64,000 nucleotides of DNA from Verrucomicrobiota bacterium. Its GTDB lineage: Bacteria > Verrucomicrobiota > Verrucomicrobiia > Limisphaerales > UBA1319. Every line of letters begins with the position of its first letter. Position 1 is the first letter of the stretch. Below, piece after piece: positions 63,531 to 64,000 of this stretch. A program made the position numbers and the translations under genes. The notes beneath the pieces were generated by a model, which was not told the origin of the DNA, did no database searches, and was given only the letters and a program-made list of their open reading frames with translations. The stretch spans positions 184,489 to 248,488 of the forward strand of contig JAKLHY010000003.1 in assembly GCA_022709905.1 (NCBI GenBank), given 5' to 3'.

Positions 63531-63669
63531 TCGGGATGAAAATAAGGGAGGCCCGCCGAAAATCAAGCCGGCCAGTCTGAAACCCGCTCATTGAATCCCG
63601 CGAGTGCGGACCAGTCTCACGCGGGGACCCAGCCCGCCGTTCCAGCGCAAAGGCTAAGAGCCTGTTTGA
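63531..63669. other. Spacer upstream of the intron, with stem-loops
   Basis: 139 non-coding bases. A hairpin CCCGCG(A)GTG / CACGCGGG lies at about 63597-63624. A short AGGCT-AAG-AGCCT stem followed by GTTT (63652-63668) directly precedes the proposed intron boundary. Confidence 0.4.
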
Positions 63670-64000
63670 GTGCGCCGTGACAAAGGCGCAGAACTCCAGT
63701 GGGAGAGTAAACGAAACCCACCCGGCAACTTAAGCTCCAGCCGGTAGCAGCCGAGGCGAATATGGAAGCAATGAAATGTTCGAAGCCCTTGGTGTAAAAG
63801 GCCCGATAGCGGGTCAGCGAGCCAGCAGGCCGTAATGCGAATGAACATCGAGCAAGTCCCGAAACCATCTAATGTGGATGCCGACCCAGCTCAAACATGG
63901 GGAAGGCTGCCATCGGACAGTATGCGAGCGAACCAAACGCTGTTCGGGTCCACCGGGGCATTGATGACAGCATGTTGGCGAGAGGGGTTCTGTAGCAACA
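63670..64000 (+). mobile_element. 5' end of a probable group II intron (continues past the right edge)
   Basis: The sequence from 63670 begins GTGCG, the conserved 5' end of group II introns. TGCGCC and GGCGCA then form a stem around GTGACAAA, followed by GAACTCC and ACCCACCCGGC, which resemble the start of domain I in bacterial introns. The region to 64000 is non-coding and highly structured (CGATAGCGGGTCAGC, ATGCCGACCC, GGGGAAGGCTGCC, CCACCGGGGCA). The short stem plus T-run upstream recalls the terminator-type targets of class C introns. The reverse-transcriptase gene would lie beyond the window. No tool confirmed this. Confidence 0.65.

Noticed and set aside
63617..63868. 83-codon open frame on the minus strand at the right edge
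   Set aside because: It lies over the structured intron-like region and resembles spurious frames often called in group II introns.

Overview
The window is 64 kb of GC-rich bacterial chromosome, densely coded on both strands. No rRNA, tRNA or CRISPR array was seen. The gene content suggests a Verrucomicrobiota member, probably of the Pedosphaera/Limisphaera type. Supporting signs are prepilin-like proteins with the [14 protein letters not shown] leader and H-X9-DG tail, a PEP-CTERM surface protein, a SUMF1-domain protein, FG-GAP and SBBP propeller proteins, and large secreted glycoside hydrolases. This assignment rests on gene style only, because no marker rRNA is present.

Layout. 1-4.7 kb: secreted FG-GAP and coiled-coil proteins, a divergent spacer holding one copy of a palindromic repeat, a nitrilase-family hydrolase and a TIM-barrel sugar isomerase. 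4.9-10 kb: proS and a secreted GH38-type glycosidase with an N-terminal PL4-like domain. 10-14.2 kb: an ECF sigma factor with three downstream membrane or secreted proteins. 14.4-17.7 kb: a secreted SBBP/Ig protein. 17.7-24.6 kb: a type II secretion/type IV pilus operon in the order secretin, PilM-PilN-like fusion, PilO/GspM-like, PilP/GspC-like, GspE/PilB ATPase. 24.8-38 kb: a cytidylate-kinase-like protein, recF, sppA, a seven-heme cytochrome, photolyase, purN, hisG, a 33-residue mS38/bS22-like ribosomal protein, a TPR lipoprotein, a transglutaminase-like protein and a copper ATPase. 38-41.3 kb: a GH42 protein whose expected acid/base glutamate is glycine, a DciA-like protein, a VapC remnant and a PEP-CTERM protein. 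41.4-46.8 kb: metX-metW beside folP-cdaA-cdaR-glmM. 46.8-50.4 kb: a second copy of the palindromic repeat, an RNase D-like gene and two prepilin genes. 50.4-58.6 kb: an epimerase and an amidase, then a four-gene ABC efflux operon. 58.7-63.5 kb: ribD, ftsY, a PHP phosphoesterase, nusB and a MoeB-rhodanese protein. 63.67 kb to the right edge: the 5' end of a probable group II intron.

The most unusual system is the efflux operon at 52.8-58.6 kb. Its permease is an ABC-2 membrane protein that carries a complete HlyD-type periplasmic adaptor between its third and fourth membrane segments. It is co-transcribed with its ATPase, a TolC-family outer-membrane protein and a SUMF1 protein preceded by four repeats. 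One operon could therefore build an inner-to-outer membrane exporter with the adaptor fused to the permease. The other leading novelty is a ~180-bp element with imperfect 31-nt inverted ends, present twice about 44 kb apart in divergent spacers.
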